8,574 nt of DNA, taken from an uncultured Eubacteriales bacterium (GTDB lineage: Bacteria > Bacillota > Clostridia > Oscillospirales > Oscillospiraceae). The position numbers and the translations under genes were made by a program. Position 1 is the stretch's first letter. Each line of letters opens with the position of its first letter. The notes under the pieces were generated by a model, which was not told where the DNA came from, made no database searches, and saw only the letters and a list, made by a program, of their open reading frames with translations. The stretch is taken from contig USIZ01000045.1 of NCBI GenBank assembly GCA_900554855.1, positions 1 through 8,574 on the forward strand. Reading direction: 5' to 3'. Positions 6,261-8,574 of this stretch are shown piece by piece.

Positions 6261-7661
6261 TCAGCTGTTTTGCATCTCGCTCTCGGCGTCCTTGACCATT
6301 GCCTCGCCGACGGTGTAGATATCACCGGCACCGACGGTCAGGATGAGGTCGCCGGGTTTGGCCAGTTCCTCCAGGCGGCGCTTCACGTCGTCCAGCGTGG
6401 CGCAGTATTCCGCGCCGGGAATGCGCTCGGCCAGGTCTTTGGAGGAGATGCCCAGCGTGTTCTTCTCCCGGGCGGCGTAGATCTCCGCCAGCAGGGTGAT
6501 GTCGGGACGGCCCAGCTCCCGGACAAAGTCGCCGAACAACGCCTTGGTGCGGGTGTAGGTGTGGGGCTGGAAGGCGCAGATGATGCGCTCATAGCCCAGC
6601 GTCCGGACGGTGTCCATCAGCACATGGAGCTCACCGGGATGGTGGGCGTAATCGTCGTAGATCATGGCGCCGTGATACTCGCCCTTGAACTGGAAGCGGC
6701 GCTCCGCGCCCCGGAAGGCGTGCAGACCGGCGGCAATGGCCTCGGCGGGGGCGTCCACTGTCAGGGCGGCGGCGGCAGCGGCCAGCGCGTTTTTCACGTT
6801 GTGCTTGCCGGGCACGCTCAGCTCGATGTGGGTGAGCTTTTTGCCGTCCTGCATCAGGTCGAACTGACCCACGCCGTTGACGTATTCCAGATTCTCGCAG
6901 TAGACGTCGGCATAGCTGCCCATGCCGAAGGTGATGATGTTGCGGTCCAGACCGTCCAGCGTGTCCATGGTGTTGCGGTCGTCGGCATTGGCCACGATGA
7001 CGCCGCCCTCAGCGGGCACCAGATCGGCAAAACGGCGGAAGGAGTTCTCCACATCGGCCAGATCCTTGAAGAAATCCAGATGATCGGCCTCAATGTCCAG
7101 AATGACGGCGGTGGTGGGGCGGAAGGACAGGAAGGAGTTGCAGTATTCGCAGCTCTCCAGGATGATGGTGTCTCCCTTGCCCACCCGGTGGCCGGCGTGG
7201 AGCAGCGGCAGGGTGCCGCCGATCATGACGGTGGGATCCATCTGGGCGGCCATGATAATATGGGTGCACATGGAGGTCGTGGTGGTCTTGCCGTGGGTGC
7301 CGGAGATGCACAGGGCGTGCTTATAGTCGGTCATGAGTGCGCCCCAGGCCTGAGCCCGCTCGTAGACGGGGATGTTCGCGGCATGAGCGGCGGCGATCTC
7401 GGGGTTGTCATCGTGGACGGCAGCGGTGCGGATCACCAGATCCTTGCCCTGCACGTTTTCGGCAAAGTGGCCGATGATGACCTGGATGCCCAGAGTGCGC
7501 AGGTGTTCCACCGTCTTGCTCTCCTTCATATCGGAGCCGGAGACGATGACGCCCATGCCGTGCAGCACTTCGGCCAGCGGGGCCATGGACACGCCGCCAA
7601 TGCCCACCAGATGGGCGCGGCAGCCGGGCTTCAGCCGGCTTTTTAATTCGGTAATGATCAT
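6261..7661 (-). CDS. murC: UDP-N-acetylmuramate--L-alanine ligase
   Basis: This 466-residue cytoplasmic Mur ligase couples ATP hydrolysis to adding L-alanine to UDP-N-acetylmuramate, the first amino acid of the peptidoglycan stem. Three domains are visible. The N-terminal UDP-binding Rossmann fold has GIGGVSMAPLAE (20-31) and SGSDMKES (41-48). The central ATPase has the P-loop GTHGKTTTT (121-129), ESCEYCNSFLSF (169-180) and LDIEADHLDFF (188-198). The C-terminal domain has RRFQFKGE (321-328), DDYAHHP (336-342), QPHTYTRT (365-372) and GAGDIYTVG (444-452). These are the expected MurC signatures and the length is normal. All catalytic motifs look intact. The start is supported by AGGAGG (minus strand of 7671-7676) 9 bases upstream. 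The gene stands alone rather than among other mur/fts genes, between a convergent terminator zone and a long upstream gap. Confidence 0.97.
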   Translation of the reverse strand: MIITELKSRLKPGCRAHLVGIGGVSMAPLAEVLHGMGVIVSGSDMKESKTVEHLRTLGIQVIIGHFAENVQGKDLVIRTAAVHDDNPEIAAAHAANIPVYERAQAWGALMTDYKHALCISGTHGKTTTTSMCTHIIMAAQMDPTVMIGGTLPLLHAGHRVGKGDTIILESCEYCNSFLSFRPTTAVILDIEADHLDFFKDLADVENSFRRFADLVPAEGGVIVANADDRNTMDTLDGLDRNIITFGMGSYADVYCENLEYVNGVGQFDLMQDGKKLTHIELSVPGKHNVKNALAAAAAALTVDAPAEAIAAGLHAFRGAERRFQFKGEYHGAMIYDDYAHHPGELHVLMDTVRTLGYERIICAFQPHTYTRTKALFGDFVRELGRPDITLLAEIYAAREKNTLGISSKDLAERIPGAEYCATLDDVKRRLEELAKPGDLILTVGAGDIYTVGEAMVKDAESEMQNS

Positions 7662-7700
7662 GGAAAACGGCCTCCTATGACAGCCATAGTTTTACGGATG

Positions 7701-7961
7701 ATCGTTCGGCGCGCTAATCAAAGCCTTCCGACCCTTTTGTCAGCTCCGCTGACATTTCCCCACACTGTGGGGAATCCCCTCTTGAGGGGAAGGTGGCAGC
7801 AAAGGAAGATCTGCCCTGGACCTGCCCCTCATCAGCCGTCTGCGGCAACAGCCTTTTTTGGAGCGCCTTCGGCGGTTACAGCACTTGCCCGGGAATGCGC
7901 CGCTGGCGCATTCCTGTTTCGGGCTCACTCCCCAAGGGGAAGCCTATATAAACCGAACGAT
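7701..7961. repeat. Palindrome-rich intergenic element with 9-bp terminal inverted repeats
   Basis: ATCGTTCGG (7701-7709) and CCGAACGAT (7953-7961) are perfect inverted copies bounding about 261 bp. Inside are closely packed hairpins: TGTCAGC/GCTGACA (7738-7754), TTCCCCACA/TGTGGGGAA (7756-7774), TCCCCTC/GAGGGGA (7775-7790), GGAATGCGCC/GGCGCATTCC (7892-7914, with outer GCCCG/CGGGC at 7887-7891 and 7920-7924) and TCCCC/GGGGA (7930-7941). Short open frames cross it but give Arg/Cys/Pro-rich sequence without a ribosome binding site. This has the look of the multi-hairpin, non-autonomous intergenic repeats common in Oscillospiraceae. No target-site duplication is evident, and copy number cannot be judged from one window. 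Confidence 0.6.
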
Positions 7962-7990
7962 TAAATATACTTTTTCTCACAAGCTCACAT

Positions 7991-8019
7991 ATTATATGCC
8001 CTGCCCTGTGGAAATTCAA
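7991..8019 (-). promoter_or_regulatory. Candidate murC promoter
   Basis: On the minus strand TTGAAT (8019 down to 8014), a 17-bp spacer and a perfect TATAAT (7996 down to 7991) point toward murC. The start site would be near 7984, giving a leader of about 320 bases that runs through the whole palindromic element. No comparable promoter is seen between the element and murC. Confidence 0.5.
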
Positions 8020-8068
8020 GCGCTTCTTGTGAAAACAGCGTCAGTTTTTGCGTATCAGCCGATTTTTG

Positions 8069-8097
8069 TTGAAGAAAGCGCCGGGCTGTGGTACAAT
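8069..8097 (+). promoter_or_regulatory. Promoter of the rRNA methyltransferase gene
   Basis: TTGAAG (8069-8074), a 17-bp spacer and TACAAT (8092-8097) with an extended TGn element (8089-8091) lie about 48 bp before the ATG at 8145. Hexamers, spacing and distance are all good. Confidence 0.7.
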
Positions 8098-8144
8098 TTG
8101 CAGGTTAAATCAGGATAAATCACAACCTGGAAGGAGAGACGACG

Positions 8145-8574
8145 ATGAAGCAGGAGCGCAGTTATCCCAAGGTATATGTCACCAACAAGGCGGAGCGGGC
8201 CGTCAAGGGAGGCCACCCGTGGGTGTACGGCGAGGAGATCCGCCGCATGGAGGGCACGCCGGAGAACGGCGGTCTGGTGGATGTGCTGGCGGGCAGCGCC
8301 TATCTGGGTACCGGTTTTTACAACGATGCCTCCAAGATCACCGTCCGGCTCATCTCCCGCAGCGCCAACGACCGGTTTGACGCCGCCTTCTGGCGCCGCC
8401 GGGTGGAGTACGCTCTGCGCTACCGCAGGACGGTCATGCCCGGCTCCGACTTCAAGTGTTGCCGCCTGATCCATGGCGAGGCCGACCAGATGCCCGGTCT
8501 GACGGTGGATCGGTATGACACGATCCTGTCCGTGCAGGTGCTCTCCCTGGGCATGGAGCGGGTGAAGGACGTGG
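8145..8574 (+). CDS. Class I SAM-dependent 23S rRNA (cytosine) methyltransferase, RlmI/RlmK type (partial, 3' end outside window)
   Basis: An open frame of 143 codons runs from ATG 8145 (AAGGAG 8 bases upstream) to the window end. The first about 75 residues form the PUA-like RNA-binding domain of this family: GGHPWVYGEEI (22-32), GGLVDVLAG (42-50), YLGTGFYNDASKITVRLIS (53-71). The linker domain follows, with RLIHGEADQMPGLTVDRYDT (106-125) matching the conserved 'GExDxxPGLxVDRY' block. The family methylates cytosine in 23S rRNA using S-adenosylmethionine; the Rossmann methyltransferase domain with its SAM motif would lie beyond the window. The target base in this organism cannot be assigned. 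It has its own promoter and is divergent from murC. Confidence 0.9.
   Translation, partial: MKQERSYPKVYVTNKAERAVKGGHPWVYGEEIRRMEGTPENGGLVDVLAGSAYLGTGFYNDASKITVRLISRSANDRFDAAFWRRRVEYALRYRRTVMPGSDFKCCRLIHGEADQMPGLTVDRYDTILSVQVLSLGMERVKDV

Noticed and set aside
6270..7646. Plus-strand open frame of 458 codons
   Set aside because: It is antisense to murC, whose motifs are complete; the translation is low-complexity.
7701..7961. CRISPR array or tRNA cluster as an explanation for the hairpins
   Set aside because: The palindromes differ from each other in sequence and spacing, and none folds as a tRNA or repeats as a direct repeat with spacers.
7740..7964. Short open frames on both strands inside the repeat element
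   Set aside because: They follow the palindromes, give mirror-like Arg/Cys/Pro-rich sequence and lack ribosome binding sites; they are products of the repeat, not genes.

Overview
The window looks like GC-rich Gram-positive Clostridia, most likely an Oscillospiraceae/Ruminococcaceae-type gut bacterium. This is inferred from the strong AGGAGG-type ribosome binding sites, a lipobox substrate-binding protein, a Clostridia-like MurC, a YcxB-family membrane protein and a palindrome-rich intergenic repeat. No taxonomic marker gene is present, so the placement is not firm.

Layout. Positions 1-2263 (minus strand) hold the front of a peptide/nickel-type ABC import operon. The lipoprotein substrate-binding gene comes first, followed after a 92-bp gap with a perfect 14-bp stem-loop by a DppB/OppB-type permease cut by the window edge. 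A 531-bp divergent control region (2264-2794) follows. On the plus strand, a two-gene unit (2795-5175) encodes an AraC-type regulator with an N-terminal pair of membrane helices. It overlaps by ATGA a membrane-anchored, extracytoplasmic protein that resembles only the C-terminal substrate-binding domain of 5'-nucleotidases. A strong terminator (5239-5274) closes this unit. Next are a monocistronic YcxB-like membrane protein (5459-6052, plus), a convergent terminator zone (6063-6243), murC (6261-7661, minus), a 0.5-kb divergent gap with a palindromic repeat element, and the 5' part of an RlmI/RlmK-type 23S rRNA methyltransferase gene (8145 to the window end, plus).

How the genes may work together. 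The regulator unit is divergent from the transporter operon. The substrate-binding gene has a TATAAT-like -10 but no recognisable -35, which suits activator-dependent transcription. The regulator has almost no extracytoplasmic sequence of its own. Its translationally coupled partner is almost wholly outside the membrane, and its nucleotide-contact residues appear to be lost. The most interesting idea is therefore a split transmembrane sensor: a pseudo-nucleotidase domain senses an external ligand and signals through the membrane hairpin of an AraC regulator that controls a peptide/oligo-substrate importer. MurC, the YcxB-like protein and the methyltransferase look like ordinary neighbours. The murC leader, however, probably runs through the structured repeat element.
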